Source: Miniphocaeibacter massiliensis
GTDB taxonomy: Bacteria; Bacillota; Clostridia; Tissierellales; Peptoniphilaceae
Direction of reading: 5' to 3'
Assembly: GCF_900232905.1 (NCBI RefSeq)
Contig: NZ_OCTQ01000002.1
Location: 1 to 64,000, forward strand
DNA: 64,000 nt
The notes below the pieces were generated by a model, which saw nothing but the letters and a program-made list of their open reading frames with translations, ran no database searches and was not told the DNA's origin. Of this stretch, positions 36,186 through 45,636 are shown piece after piece. Position numbers and translations under genes: made by a program. Position 1 is the stretch's first letter. Each line of letters starts with the position of its first letter.

Positions 36186-37044
36186 AAAAACTATAATATT
36201 TGCTTCTATATTAATCTTTCTTGGAGTAATAATATGTTTTATAGCCTTTGGCATTTCTGGATGGAAGACTTTTAACTATAATACTAAGTATGGTTCTATT
36301 GGTTTTGGACATTACAAATTTTCTCATATTGAAGGAGAAATTATAGAAAAAAGTGGTTTACAAACTTTAGAAGAATTTAATAAAATTGGTATTGATTTGA
36401 ATTATGCTGATTTAATTATAAAATCATCTGATAATGAAGATTATAAAATTGAAGTGAATTATAAAAATAAAAATAGCAAAGTTGCTTATGATGTTAAAAA
36501 TAAAGTTTTAAATATTGAAGATACTTATCATAAAAATTTTAGACATAGGAACAATAGAAACGAAATAATAGTTTATATACCGAATTCTGTTGAAATAGAA
36601 AGTTTTCAATCTTACTGTGATTATGGAGAAATCACAATTGAAAAATTAAACTCAAAAAATATTGAAATAGAAAATAATATGGGTTCAGTCAATATATCTG
36701 ATTCTAAACTTACAAATTTAGAAATAGATTTAGATATGGGAGATTTTACAGCTACTAGTACTATTTTTACTAACTTAGATCTTGAAAGTAATATGGGCTC
36801 TGTCGAAATAAATGGTCAAATATTTGGCTCTAATGAATTATCTATGGATATGGGTGAGTTAATATTAAACCTTAATCAATCAAAAGAAAATACCAAGTTA
36901 ATTGCTGAATCTGATATAGGTTCTATTACAATAGATGGCACAACTAGCTCTGGATTGTCTACAGAACAAATAATTAATCCCAACGGAAAAGAAATTATTA
37001 ACTTAGAATCGAATATAGGTTCAATAGAAATAAACTTCAAATAA
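36175..37044 (+). CDS. DUF4097 family beta-strand repeat protein
   Basis: A 289-residue protein: one N-terminal membrane helix (about 6-26), then an extracytoplasmic DUF4097 domain of short beta-helix repeats. The units NMGSVNISDSKLTNLEIDLD, NMGSVEINGQ and DIGSITIDG recur about every 20-40 residues. The family is often encoded with PadR/HAAS and may act as an envelope sensor; function unproven. The ATG at 36175 follows AAAGGA; an earlier in-frame ATG at 36145 lacks a ribosome site. Confidence 0.85.
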   Translation: MKNKKTIIFASILIFLGVIICFIAFGISGWKTFNYNTKYGSIGFGHYKFSHIEGEIIEKSGLQTLEEFNKIGIDLNYADLIIKSSDNEDYKIEVNYKNKNSKVAYDVKNKVLNIEDTYHKNFRHRNNRNEIIVYIPNSVEIESFQSYCDYGEITIEKLNSKNIEIENNMGSVNISDSKLTNLEIDLDMGDFTATSTIFTNLDLESNMGSVEINGQIFGSNELSMDMGELILNLNQSKENTKLIAESDIGSITIDGTTSSGLSTEQIINPNGKEIINLESNIGSIEINFK

Positions 37045-37070
37045 AAAAGCTGTGTATATCACAGCTTTTT
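37044..37070. terminator. Bidirectional terminator between DUF4097 and DJ-1 genes
   Basis: An 11-bp stem (AAAAAGCTGTG/CACAGCTTTTT, loop of 5) between convergent stop codons. Confidence 0.9.
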
Positions 37071-37623
37071 AATATTTTTTATATAATATTTCATTTTTCA
37101 ATTTTTTAACATCTTCTCGTTCTAACAAATATCTCACAACTTTGAATGCTAATTTCTGAGCATATGCCGGGCCTGGTGCTGTAATTATATTTCCATCTGT
37201 TATACTAGATTGCTTTACAAATTTTGCTCTAAATATTTTTTCTTCTATACCGGGGTAGCAAGTGTAAACTTTCCCTTCTAAAACTCCTGCTTCATACAAA
37301 ACTAATGGTCCTGCACAAATTGCCGCTATAAGTTTATTTTGAGAATTCATTTTTTCTAACACTTCTAAAACTTTTTCATTTGCTATAAGATTTTCTACTC
37401 CTTTTAATCCACCTGGAACTATAACGGCATCAACATCTTTTAATTCTATATCTTCTATAAATTCTTCAGCTTTAAATCTAATATTATGAGCACCTGTAAT
37501 AGATAATCCATCATTAGCAGATACCATATCTACTTCAATTCCTGCTCTTCTCAAATAATCAACTTGAGTTAAAGCTTCTACCTCTTCTACTCCATCTGCC
37601 AACAAAACAATTACCTTTTTCAT
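37069..37623 (-). CDS. DJ-1/PfpI family protein
   Basis: A 184-residue DJ-1/ThiJ-type protein (YajL/DJ-1 subgroup) with the nucleophile-elbow Cys in AAICAGPLVLYEAG, the conserved Glu near the N-terminus (LADGVEEVEAL) and PGGLKGVENL. Family members act as glyoxalase/deglycase-like or oxidative-stress proteins. It is 9 bp after uvrA, so it is probably co-transcribed with the SOS repair genes. GGAGG precedes the ATG. Confidence 0.9.
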   Translation of the reverse strand: MKKVIVLLADGVEEVEALTQVDYLRRAGIEVDMVSANDGLSITGAHNIRFKAEEFIEDIELKDVDAVIVPGGLKGVENLIANEKVLEVLEKMNSQNKLIAAICAGPLVLYEAGVLEGKVYTCYPGIEEKIFRAKFVKQSSITDGNIITAPGPAYAQKLAFKVVRYLLEREDVKKLKNEILYKKY

Positions 37624-37632
37624 GATTTCCTC

Positions 37633-40446
37633 CTATAACATTTTCTTTAAAAACTGTCCTGTATAAGACTTTTCAACCTTTGCTATATCTTCTGGTGTTC
37701 CTGTAGCTATTATTTCTCCACCACCTAACCCACCTTCTGGACCTAAATCAATTACATAATCCGCTGTTTTTATTACATCCAAATTATGTTCTATAACTAT
37801 TACTGTATTACCTTGCTCTACTAAAAGATCTAAAACTTTAATCAATTTGTGAATGTCTGCTGTATGAAGTCCCGTTGTTGGTTCATCAAGTATATAAATT
37901 GTCTTTCCTGTTGATCGTTTGCTAAGTTCTGTTGCCAATTTTACCCTTTGAGCTTCTCCTCCTGATAGTTCAGTAGAAGATTGTCCTATTTTTATATAAC
38001 CTAAACCAACATCATTTAAAGTTTCTAATTTTCTTCCTATTGAGGGTAAGTTTTCAAAAAACTTTACGCCTTCTTCTACTGTCATATCCAGTATATCGGC
38101 AATATTTTTATCTTTATACTTTACTTGTAATGTCTCTCTATTGTATCTTTTTCCACCACATACTTCACAAGGAACAAATATATCAGGTAAAAAATGCATT
38201 TCTACTTTTACTGTTCCATCACCTTTACAAGCTTCACATCTCCCACCTTTTACATTAAAACTAAATCTTCCTTTTTTATACCCTCTTAATTTAGCTTCAT
38301 TGGTAGATGCAAATAAATCTCTTATTTGATCAAATACTTTAGTGTATGTTGCAGGATTTGATCTTGGGGTTCTACCTATTGGAGACTGATCAATTTGAAT
38401 AACTTTATCTAATTTATCTAATCCTTCTATACTTTTATATTTTCCTGCTTTAAATTTTGCTCTATTTAATTCCTTTGCTAATATTTTATATAATATTTCA
38501 TTTATTAGACTACTCTTACCCGATCCTGATACTCCTGTAACACAAGTAAGTACTCCTAATGGAAATTTAGCTGTTATATTTTTTAAATTATTCTCAGAAC
38601 AACCAGTTAGTTTTATATAATCTTTAGGTTTTCTTCTTACTTTAGGAACTTCTATTTTTTTTGCTCCTGCTAAATATTGTCCTGTTATAGAATTTGAATT
38701 ATTTTCAATATCTTTAATAGTACCTTCTGCAACTACTTCTCCACCATGAATTCCAGCTCCTGGTCCAATATCTACGATATAATCTGCCATTCTCATAGTA
38801 TCTTCGTCATGTTCAACGATAATTAAAGTATTTCCTATATCTGTCAAACCTCTAAGGGCTGCTAACAGTTTATCATTATCTCTTTGATGTAACCCTATAC
38901 TCGGCTCATCTAGTACATAAACAACACCTACAAGAGCTGATCCTATTTGTGTGGCAAGTCTAATTCTTTGTGACTCACCTCCAGATAAAGTTCCTGAAGC
39001 CCTAGACAAAGTTAAATATTCAAGACCTACATTTTCTAAAAATTGTAGTCTTTCTATAATCTCTTTTACAATTTCCGAAGCTATAAAAGTTTTTTGTTCT
39101 GATAGTTTGAGTTCTTTAAACCATTTTAAAGAATCATGTACTGCCATATCTGTAATATCTATTATATTATTTTCATCTATTTTTATTGAAAGATATTCAT
39201 CTTTTAGCCTTTTACCATGACACATAGAGCATTCTATCTCTGTCATATACTCAGAAATTTTATCATGTGTAGCTTCCCCTGCTTGATTATATCTTCTTTC
39301 TAAATTACTCAAAACTCCTTCAAATTTTCCTTTATATTTTTTCCAACCACCAAAGTGACTATCAAAAGAAAATTCTAATTCATCATCACCTGTCCCATAA
39401 AGTATTTCTTCTATCATACCTTCTGGTGAATCTTTTAAAGGTTTATCAACTGAATATTTATACTTACTTACTATTGCATTTATTATTTCATAATAGTAAG
39501 TTCCTGGTTTTGAAGTTGCAAATGGCTCTATTGCTCCTTCAGAAATTGATAAATTATAATTTGGAATTATTAGTTCTTTGTCTAATTTAGTATGAAATCC
39601 TAGTCCGTGACATTCTGGACACATGCCAAAAGGATTATTAAATGAAAATGATCTTGGTTCTATTTCGTCATATGATATATGTCCGTCTGGACAAGACATT
39701 TTCGCACTAAGTGTAAATGTTTCTCCATCTATAACTTGAATTTTTACTATATCATCAGCAAGTTTTAAAGCTGCCTCTATTGAATCTGCAAGCCTTGCAT
39801 CTATTCCATCTTTTACTATTATCCTATCAACTACTATATCTATATCATGTTTTTTCGTTTTAGCTAATTTTATTTCATCAGCTAATTCATACATTTCTCC
39901 ATCAATTAAAACTCTTATATAACCTTCTTTTTTCATGTTTTCAAGAAGTCTAACATGCTCACCTTTTTTCCCTTTAATTACTGGAGCAAGCACTTGTATT
40001 CTAGTTCTTTCTGGAAATTCTTTAACTTTATCTACCATTTGGTCAACTGTTTGACTTGTTATTTCTTTACCACAAACTGGACAATATGGAGTTCCTACTC
40101 TTGCATATAACAATCTCAAATAATCATATATTTCAGTAACAGTCCCTACCGTTGAACGTGGATTTTTACTAGTTGTTTTTTGATCAATAGAAATAGAAGG
40201 AGATAATCCTTCTATATATTCTACATCTGGTTTTTCCATTTGTCCTAAAAATTGTCTGGCATAACTAGACAAAGATTCAACATATCTTCTTTGCCCTTCT
40301 GCGTATATAGTATCAAATGCTAAAGAAGATTTCCCCGAACCACTTAAACCAGTTAATACCACCATTTTATCCCTTGGCAGAACCAAATCAATATTTTTAA
40401 GATTATTTTCTTTAGCACCTTTTATAATAATTTTATCTAAACTCAA
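37633..40446 (-). CDS. uvrA: Excinuclease ABC subunit A
   Basis: A 937-residue ABC ATPase that detects bulky DNA damage with UvrB. Two ATP sites (GLSGSGKSSLAFD near 31 and GVSGSGKSSL near 640), two ABC signatures (TLSGGESQRIRLA, ELSGGEAQRVKLA) and zinc-binding Cys pairs (CPVCGKE, CEACKGDG/CEVCGGKRYN) are all present. Starts at TTG with AGGTG 5-6 bases upstream, 8 bp after uvrB. Confidence 0.97.
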   Translation of the reverse strand: MSLDKIIIKGAKENNLKNIDLVLPRDKMVVLTGLSGSGKSSLAFDTIYAEGQRRYVESLSSYARQFLGQMEKPDVEYIEGLSPSISIDQKTTSKNPRSTVGTVTEIYDYLRLLYARVGTPYCPVCGKEITSQTVDQMVDKVKEFPERTRIQVLAPVIKGKKGEHVRLLENMKKEGYIRVLIDGEMYELADEIKLAKTKKHDIDIVVDRIIVKDGIDARLADSIEAALKLADDIVKIQVIDGETFTLSAKMSCPDGHISYDEIEPRSFSFNNPFGMCPECHGLGFHTKLDKELIIPNYNLSISEGAIEPFATSKPGTYYYEIINAIVSKYKYSVDKPLKDSPEGMIEEILYGTGDDELEFSFDSHFGGWKKYKGKFEGVLSNLERRYNQAGEATHDKISEYMTEIECSMCHGKRLKDEYLSIKIDENNIIDITDMAVHDSLKWFKELKLSEQKTFIASEIVKEIIERLQFLENVGLEYLTLSRASGTLSGGESQRIRLATQIGSALVGVVYVLDEPSIGLHQRDNDKLLAALRGLTDIGNTLIIVEHDEDTMRMADYIVDIGPGAGIHGGEVVAEGTIKDIENNSNSITGQYLAGAKKIEVPKVRRKPKDYIKLTGCSENNLKNITAKFPLGVLTCVTGVSGSGKSSLINEILYKILAKELNRAKFKAGKYKSIEGLDKLDKVIQIDQSPIGRTPRSNPATYTKVFDQIRDLFASTNEAKLRGYKKGRFSFNVKGGRCEACKGDGTVKVEMHFLPDIFVPCEVCGGKRYNRETLQVKYKDKNIADILDMTVEEGVKFFENLPSIGRKLETLNDVGLGYIKIGQSSTELSGGEAQRVKLATELSKRSTGKTIYILDEPTTGLHTADIHKLIKVLDLLVEQGNTVIVIEHNLDVIKTADYVIDLGPEGGLGGGEIIATGTPEDIAKVEKSYTGQFLKKML

Positions 40447-40454
40447 TTTATCAC

Positions 40455-42425
40455 CTAATATTCTTTTTTGAATTTTTTAATTTGATCCCTTAAATTTGCA
40501 GCTCTCTCAAATTCTAGAGCTTCTGCAGCTTTATACATATCTTCTTCCATACTAATAATAAGTTTTTCTATATCTTCCTTTGTAATTGAATCTTTTTTAA
40601 TAATATCGTAATTTTCTATCTCTTCAGCTACATGAGTAGCCGCTATAATATCTCTTATTCCCTTATTTATAGATTCTGGAGTTATATTATGATCTATGTT
40701 GTACTTATTTTGTATTTCTCTTCTTCTATTAGTTTCTGTAATGGCTCTATCCATAGATCCTGTAATGTTGTCAGCATACATTATTACCCTACCATCAACA
40801 TTTCTAGCAGCTCTACCAATAGTTTGTACCAAAGAAGTCTCTGATCTTAAAAATCCTTCTTTATCAGCATCTAAAATGGCTATTAACGAAACTTCAGGAA
40901 GATCTAAACCTTCTCTCAGTAAGTTAATCCCAACTAAAACATCATATACTCCTAATCTCAAATCTCTAATTATTTCCATTCTTTCTAGAGTATCTATGTC
41001 TGAATGCAAATAAGTAACCTTAATATCAAGTTCTTCTAAATATTTGGTTAAATCTTCTGACATCTTTTTAGTAAGAGTAGTTATTAATACTCTTTCTTTT
41101 TTTTCAATATTCTTATATATTTCAGTAACTAAATCATCTATCTGGTTTTTAGTTGGTCTAACTTGAATTACTGGATCAAGTAATCCTGTTGGTCTAATAA
41201 TTTGCTCTACTTCTTGACTTGCATGCTCTTTTTCATATGGCCCAGGTGTTGCAGATACAAATAGTATTTGATTTATCATAGACTCAAACTCTTTGAATTG
41301 TAGTGGTCTATTATCCAATGCTGAAGGAAGTCTAAAACCATATTCTACTAAATTCGTTTTTCTTGACTTATCCCCCTCATACATTCCCCTTATTTGAGGC
41401 AATGTAACATGTGATTCATCTACCATAATTAAAAAGTCTTTTGGAAAATAATCGATTAATGTATAAGGCTTAGAACCTGGTTCTCTACCACTTAAATGCC
41501 TAGCATAATTTTCTATTCCTGTACAAAACCCCATTTCTGCCAACATTTCTAAATCATAGTTCGTTCTTTGTTCGATTCTTTGTGCCTCTAAAAGTTGGTT
41601 TCTACTTTTAAAATATTCTATTCTTTCCTCAAGTTCATCCTCTATAGTAACCAAAGCTCTTTTTACTTTTTCTTCTGATGTAGCAAAGTGTGAAGCTGGG
41701 TATATTGCAATATGGTCTCTAGTTCCTATGATTTCTCCAGTAAGAGAATTAATTTCTGTGATTTTTTCTATTTCATCACCAAAGAATTCAACTCTTACAC
41801 TATTTTCATCTTGAGATGCTGGAAAAATATCTAAACTATCACCTCTAACTCTAAAAGTACCGCGAGTAAAATTAATATCATTTCTAACAAATTGAATATC
41901 TATTAATTTTCTCATTACTTCATCTCTATCCTTAATCATTCCAGGTCTTAGAGAAACAACTAAATTTTCATAGTCTATCGGATCTCCTAAACCGTAAATG
42001 CAAGAAACTGAAGCCACTATTATAACATCTTTTCTTTCAAAAAGAGACATAGTTGCTGAGTGGCGAAGCTTGTCTATTTCTTCATTTATTGAGCTGTCCT
42101 TTTCAATATAAGTATCACTTTGAGGAACATATGCTTCCGGTTGATAGTAGTCATAATAACTTACAAAAAACTCAACTGCATTATCTGGAAAAAACTCCCT
42201 AAATTCACTTGCTAACTGATATGCTAATGTTTTATTGTGAGCTATAACTAGTGTAGGTTTTTGAACTTTTTCTATAATATTTGCCATAGTGAAAGTTTTT
42301 CCTGAACCTGTTACTCCTTTTAATGTTTGAGCTTTTATATTATTATTTATTCCATTTACCAATTTATCTATCGCCTCTGGCTGATCACCAGTAGGTTTGA
42401 ATTTTGAATGTATTTTAAATTCCAA
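40455..42425 (-). CDS. uvrB: Excinuclease ABC subunit B
   Basis: A 656-residue helicase-like repair protein. Walker [11 protein letters not shown], the beta-hairpin [12 protein letters not shown] that probes damage, the [10 protein letters not shown] box, helicase motif VI region QTIGRAARN, and a C-terminal UVR motif ([15 protein letters not shown]) that contacts UvrC. The reading frame opens at 42446, but a TTG at 42425 has AGAGG 7 bases upstream and gives [11 protein letters not shown], the family start. It has its own promoter with a LexA box. Confidence 0.96.
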   Translation of the reverse strand: MEFKIHSKFKPTGDQPEAIDKLVNGINNNIKAQTLKGVTGSGKTFTMANIIEKVQKPTLVIAHNKTLAYQLASEFREFFPDNAVEFFVSYYDYYQPEAYVPQSDTYIEKDSSINEEIDKLRHSATMSLFERKDVIIVASVSCIYGLGDPIDYENLVVSLRPGMIKDRDEVMRKLIDIQFVRNDINFTRGTFRVRGDSLDIFPASQDENSVRVEFFGDEIEKITEINSLTGEIIGTRDHIAIYPASHFATSEEKVKRALVTIEDELEERIEYFKSRNQLLEAQRIEQRTNYDLEMLAEMGFCTGIENYARHLSGREPGSKPYTLIDYFPKDFLIMVDESHVTLPQIRGMYEGDKSRKTNLVEYGFRLPSALDNRPLQFKEFESMINQILFVSATPGPYEKEHASQEVEQIIRPTGLLDPVIQVRPTKNQIDDLVTEIYKNIEKKERVLITTLTKKMSEDLTKYLEELDIKVTYLHSDIDTLERMEIIRDLRLGVYDVLVGINLLREGLDLPEVSLIAILDADKEGFLRSETSLVQTIGRAARNVDGRVIMYADNITGSMDRAITETNRRREIQNKYNIDHNITPESINKGIRDIIAATHVAEEIENYDIIKKDSITKEDIEKLIISMEEDMYKAAEALEFERAANLRDQIKKFKKEY

Positions 42426-42439
42426 AATATCACCTCTCT

Positions 42440-42453
42440 TGAACAATTGTTCG
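42440..42453. promoter_or_regulatory. LexA (SOS) box of uvrB
   Basis: CGAACAATTGTTCA on the minus strand fits the Gram-positive LexA consensus CGAAC-N4-GTTCG with one mismatch at the last base. It lies just downstream of the -10 box, over the expected transcription start, a position suited to repression. Confidence 0.85.
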
Positions 42454-42460
42454 TTTATAT

Positions 42461-42489
42461 ATTATACCCTAATTTCTCATACTTATCAA
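42461..42489 (-). promoter_or_regulatory. uvrB promoter
   Basis: -35 TTGATA (42484-42489), 17-bp spacer, -10 TATAAT (42461-42466), minus strand. Confidence 0.82.
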
Positions 42490-42514
42490 AAGTATTTCTT
42501 ACTTAGAATAAAAT

Positions 42515-42545
42515 AAAAAAGAACTCTAAATTCGAGTCCTTTTTT
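42515..42545 (-). terminator. Terminator of DUF1002 gene
   Basis: Stem of GGACTC with GAGTTC (one G-U pair), extended by A and T runs, 7-nt loop, T-run on the minus strand. Confidence 0.75.
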
Positions 42546-42552
42546 ATGATTT

Positions 42553-43512
42553 TTAATTAAATAATCCTACTATACCTTCATAAACATCTCTAAAAAAACC
42601 TGCTATCTTATCTAAAATTCCACTCTCTTCAGCTTTGTCATATAAATCTGTAGCACCGTCTACAATTGCCTCTTTCCACTTTCCAAGCTGTTCTTTCACT
42701 TGTTCAGAATTTAAAGCATCTGTATTAACATATTTTTCAAAATAAGAAATTAATTTATCAATTTGATCTTTTGTTACAATATTCTTTAAATCATATTTTT
42801 CTAAAGATTCTTCAACCACTTTTCTAATTTCTTCTAATGTTGGTGTTCTATCTTGTTTTTCGCTAATTTCGGATAAATCAGTTTTTATTTCAGTAACTGC
42901 ATTATTAAGGTCAGATGCTGAAAAATCTTTGTTACTTTTATTGCCTTGACTAATTTCATTTACAGTATCGATCTCATCCTGTGCTACTTCCATTCTATCT
43001 TCATCTAACTCTACACCATTAGCTTCAAAAGCCTTGTAAACTCCAGTTAACGCTGACTCTCCTGTAACTGGTCTTACTGCTCCTACAAGGACTGTTGCAT
43101 CTTCAACTCCAGCAGTTAAACAAGCATTTGCATATTGCTCAGAAGTTATTTGAGTTATGTTTTTAGGAGTTTTTATAACTACATTTACTCCCTTTCCTTC
43201 ATTTTCTTTTGTTACTAAAACTGAAGAAATCATATTTGAAGGATTGTTTATATCTCCCCCAATATATTTAACTAATTCTTTATGTGTTACTTTCACAGAA
43301 TTTACATTGTCTTCATCTTCAATTCCTACAAGTTTCATAGTTTCTTTTATTTGCGATTTATTTAAAGATTCTCCATAAACAAATGTTGGCTTACCCCATT
43401 TTTCATTTATTACCTTTGTATCTATTTCATTTGCAAATACAGTAGCAGAAGAACTTAATACTATAGTTCCTGCCATAAATATAGTTGACATTTTTTTTAA
43501 TAATTTATTCAT
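42553..43512 (-). CDS. Secreted DUF1002 protein
   Basis: A 319-residue exported protein with a signal peptide (1-28, cleavage after SATVFA). The DUF1002 part shows KVTHKELVKYIGGD and GAVRPVTGESALTGVYKAF; the C-terminal half is helical and charged. It resembles B. subtilis YpuA, of unknown function in the envelope. AGGAGG precedes the ATG. Monocistronic with its own terminator. Confidence 0.85.
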   Translation of the reverse strand: MNKLLKKMSTIFMAGTIVLSSSATVFANEIDTKVINEKWGKPTFVYGESLNKSQIKETMKLVGIEDEDNVNSVKVTHKELVKYIGGDINNPSNMISSVLVTKENEGKGVNVVIKTPKNITQITSEQYANACLTAGVEDATVLVGAVRPVTGESALTGVYKAFEANGVELDEDRMEVAQDEIDTVNEISQGNKSNKDFSASDLNNAVTEIKTDLSEISEKQDRTPTLEEIRKVVEESLEKYDLKNIVTKDQIDKLISYFEKYVNTDALNSEQVKEQLGKWKEAIVDGATDLYDKAEESGILDKIAGFFRDVYEGIVGLFN

Positions 43513-43535
43513 TCTTACCTCCTAAGTATAAATAG

Positions 43536-43563
43536 ATTATAGCATAGGTTATGTCATTGAAAA
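43536..43563 (-). promoter_or_regulatory. Probable DUF1002 gene promoter
   Basis: Extended -10 TGC-TATAAT (43536-43544) with a poor -35 TTTTCA (43558-43563), spacer 16, minus strand. Confidence 0.45.
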
Positions 43564-43582
43564 TCTAAGAAATTTCTACATT

Positions 43583-43924
43583 TTATATTTTTCTAGTTGC
43601 AAAAAAAGATAATAACTCTCCATCATATGATATTGCTCCTTCATCTAGCATAGAACCTAGCAAATCTATGTCATTAACATTGTCACTATACCCTAGTAAA
43701 GCACTGTAATATTCTTCAGTTATGCTTGTTCTTTTATCATTCATTAGTGCATTTAATCTATCTAAATCCTTAGGTTTTTTTGATGTCTTTCCTTCCGCAA
43801 TTATTGTTAATACTTCATCTGTAACTTTCAATCTAAAATTTATATCCTCTACTCCTCTTTCCATCATATAGTTTAATATTGAATTTACTATTCTTTTTGA
43901 ATTAATTATATCTCTATTTCTCAT
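43583..43924 (-). CDS. Conserved-looking hypothetical protein downstream of DUF1576 gene
   Basis: A 113-residue soluble, charged protein, mostly helical, with no membrane segment or motif that I recognise. GAAGGAG and AGGTG lie before its ATG, and it overlaps the DUF1576 gene by 11 bases, so it is a real, co-translated partner of that membrane protein. Function unknown. Confidence 0.7.
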   Translation of the reverse strand: MRNRDIINSKRIVNSILNYMMERGVEDINFRLKVTDEVLTIIAEGKTSKKPKDLDRLNALMNDKRTSITEEYYSALLGYSDNVNDIDLLGSMLDEGAISYDGELLSFFATRKI

Positions 43925-45203
43925 TTGTCACCTTTCTCCTTCTTATCGCTGTTGAAATAGAATCAAAAATTGGTACCAATGTAGCAGCTATAAACCCTCC
44001 TGAAAATCCGTTATTGTAAAGGTTCATCCCTCCATGTAAATATCCAACATTTGCAACTACTGCCGTATGGCAAAAACCCGCTATAATCCCTGCTAAAATA
44101 CCATATTTACCAGCTATTGGGGCTAAAGTTGTTCCAAATAATGCAGCTAATAACGAACTAGTACTCTTGCTATCATATATATTTAATGATGTAGCTAAAA
44201 TTACTCCCAAAAATATTGGAATTGTGTTTTTAGGATGTTTACCAAAAGCAGCAAAACCACAAATTGTAAATATCCCACCAATTGTAGGACCATTTAAGTC
44301 TCCACCTACCAATAAAACATATGAGGTACCTATCATCCCCATTATTCCCATGTTTATTAAGGTTACTGGAAATCCATATAAATGTACAAAATCTGCTATT
44401 AATTGACCTGTATTATCTAATATTTCTTTATATCCTTTTATCTTATTGCTATTTAAAATAAACCCTATTAATAATATTATTCCAAATAATAAGTACATTA
44501 CAATTGATAGTTCTTTGTTATTTCCTGATGAAACTATATTTACTATTGCAACATCTTTATTAAACATTTTTAAAACTGCTGTTGCAAACATACCTACTAT
44601 ACCAGCTGTAAATCCAACATTATATAAATTAAATCCCTGATGAAACCTTAAAAATGCTTGTGATAAAGGTGGAAGTACAAATCCTACTATAATTCCTGCT
44701 ATATAAGATACTATAATTCCTTTTACTATTGGAAAATCAAATCCAAATGCTAATTCTCCAACTAATGGACCAAGTGCTGAACCAAATAATGCTGGTAGAA
44801 GATATGAACTAAAATTAGTTTTTTCAAATTTAGAATATAAAAATACTCCAACTGTAATTGGAATAGTATTAAATAAATTTTTACCAAAGAATGAAAATCC
44901 ACCAACTGTAAAAACAGCTGCTATTAATGTACCATTCATTTCCACACCTGTTTTTTGAATCATTAATGTAGAAATTAATATCATAAATCCACTATTAAAA
45001 AAGGCTCCTCCTATGTCTCCAACTTCCATATAATCTGTTATTAAATTATCTGGAGAAAATACTATTTCCTTTATTCCTGAAAATATCTCATAAGGTGTAT
45101 TAAATATTAGTGATACAATAATCAAATATAATGCTAATAGATATAATAGTATATATCTTCCATAATTCTCAAATCCAAAGTATTTATCTATGTTATTTTT
45201 CAT
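43914..45203 (-). CDS. DUF1576 polytopic membrane protein with internal duplication
   Basis: A 429-residue protein with about 12 hydrophobic segments. Its halves repeat each other: TVGGFSFFGKNLFNTIPITV matches TICGFAAFGKHPKNTIPIFL, LFGSALGPLVGE matches LFGTTLAPIAGK, and HQGFNLYNVGFTAG matches HGGMNLYNNGFSGG. Such an inverted or tandem repeat is typical of transporters and channels. I recognise it as DUF1576; no substrate is known. It overlaps the small hypothetical gene. Confidence 0.82.
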   Translation of the reverse strand: MKNNIDKYFGFENYGRYILLYLLALYLIIVSLIFNTPYEIFSGIKEIVFSPDNLITDYMEVGDIGGAFFNSGFMILISTLMIQKTGVEMNGTLIAAVFTVGGFSFFGKNLFNTIPITVGVFLYSKFEKTNFSSYLLPALFGSALGPLVGELAFGFDFPIVKGIIVSYIAGIIVGFVLPPLSQAFLRFHQGFNLYNVGFTAGIVGMFATAVLKMFNKDVAIVNIVSSGNNKELSIVMYLLFGIILLIGFILNSNKIKGYKEILDNTGQLIADFVHLYGFPVTLINMGIMGMIGTSYVLLVGGDLNGPTIGGIFTICGFAAFGKHPKNTIPIFLGVILATSLNIYDSKSTSSLLAALFGTTLAPIAGKYGILAGIIAGFCHTAVVANVGYLHGGMNLYNNGFSGGFIAATLVPIFDSISTAIRRRKVTNEK

Positions 45204-45614
45204 TTATCCCCTCTCCAATTAAGTAAATCACTTCTTTTAATTATATTATATTTTCAATTAAAATAATAATATAATTAACAAACATAAATGTAAACAAGTT
45301 ATTTATTTTAATCTATATAATTTTTTATTATTCTATATTTTTGCTTTATTAAGTATAATCTTTTTAAGCTTATGTATGTAATATAAATTATTTTTATACT
45401 TAATAGATTGAATATTAATGCTATTTTTTAGTATACTAATAATCTATTTTCTACAGATAAAATCAGAAAATATTTCTTAATAAATCCTTATCATATTAAA
45501 TATATATAGCTTTATTATTTAGTATAATGATATAAATTGCACATTTAACTATTTGTTTTCATTTATGTATATAACATGTAGTTATATAACTATAATCATT
45601 CTTTACAAAGAAAA
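45204..45614. other. AT-rich intergenic region
   Basis: About 410 bases between the ilv operon end and the DUF1576 gene. Besides the promoter at 45266-45294, I see no gene, structured RNA or clear repeat here. Confidence 0.5.
45266..45294 (-). promoter_or_regulatory. Possible DUF1576 operon promoter
   Basis: TTTACA (45289-45294), 17-bp spacer, TATTAT (45266-45271) on the minus strand, about 60 bases before the ATG. Confidence 0.5.
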
Positions 45615-45636
45615 AACCAAGATATTAATCTTGGTT
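45615..45636 (-). terminator. Terminator of ilv operon
   Basis: A 9-bp stem (AACCAAGAT/ATCTTGGTT, loop of 4) directly after the ilvB stop, then TTTTTT on the minus strand. Confidence 0.9.
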
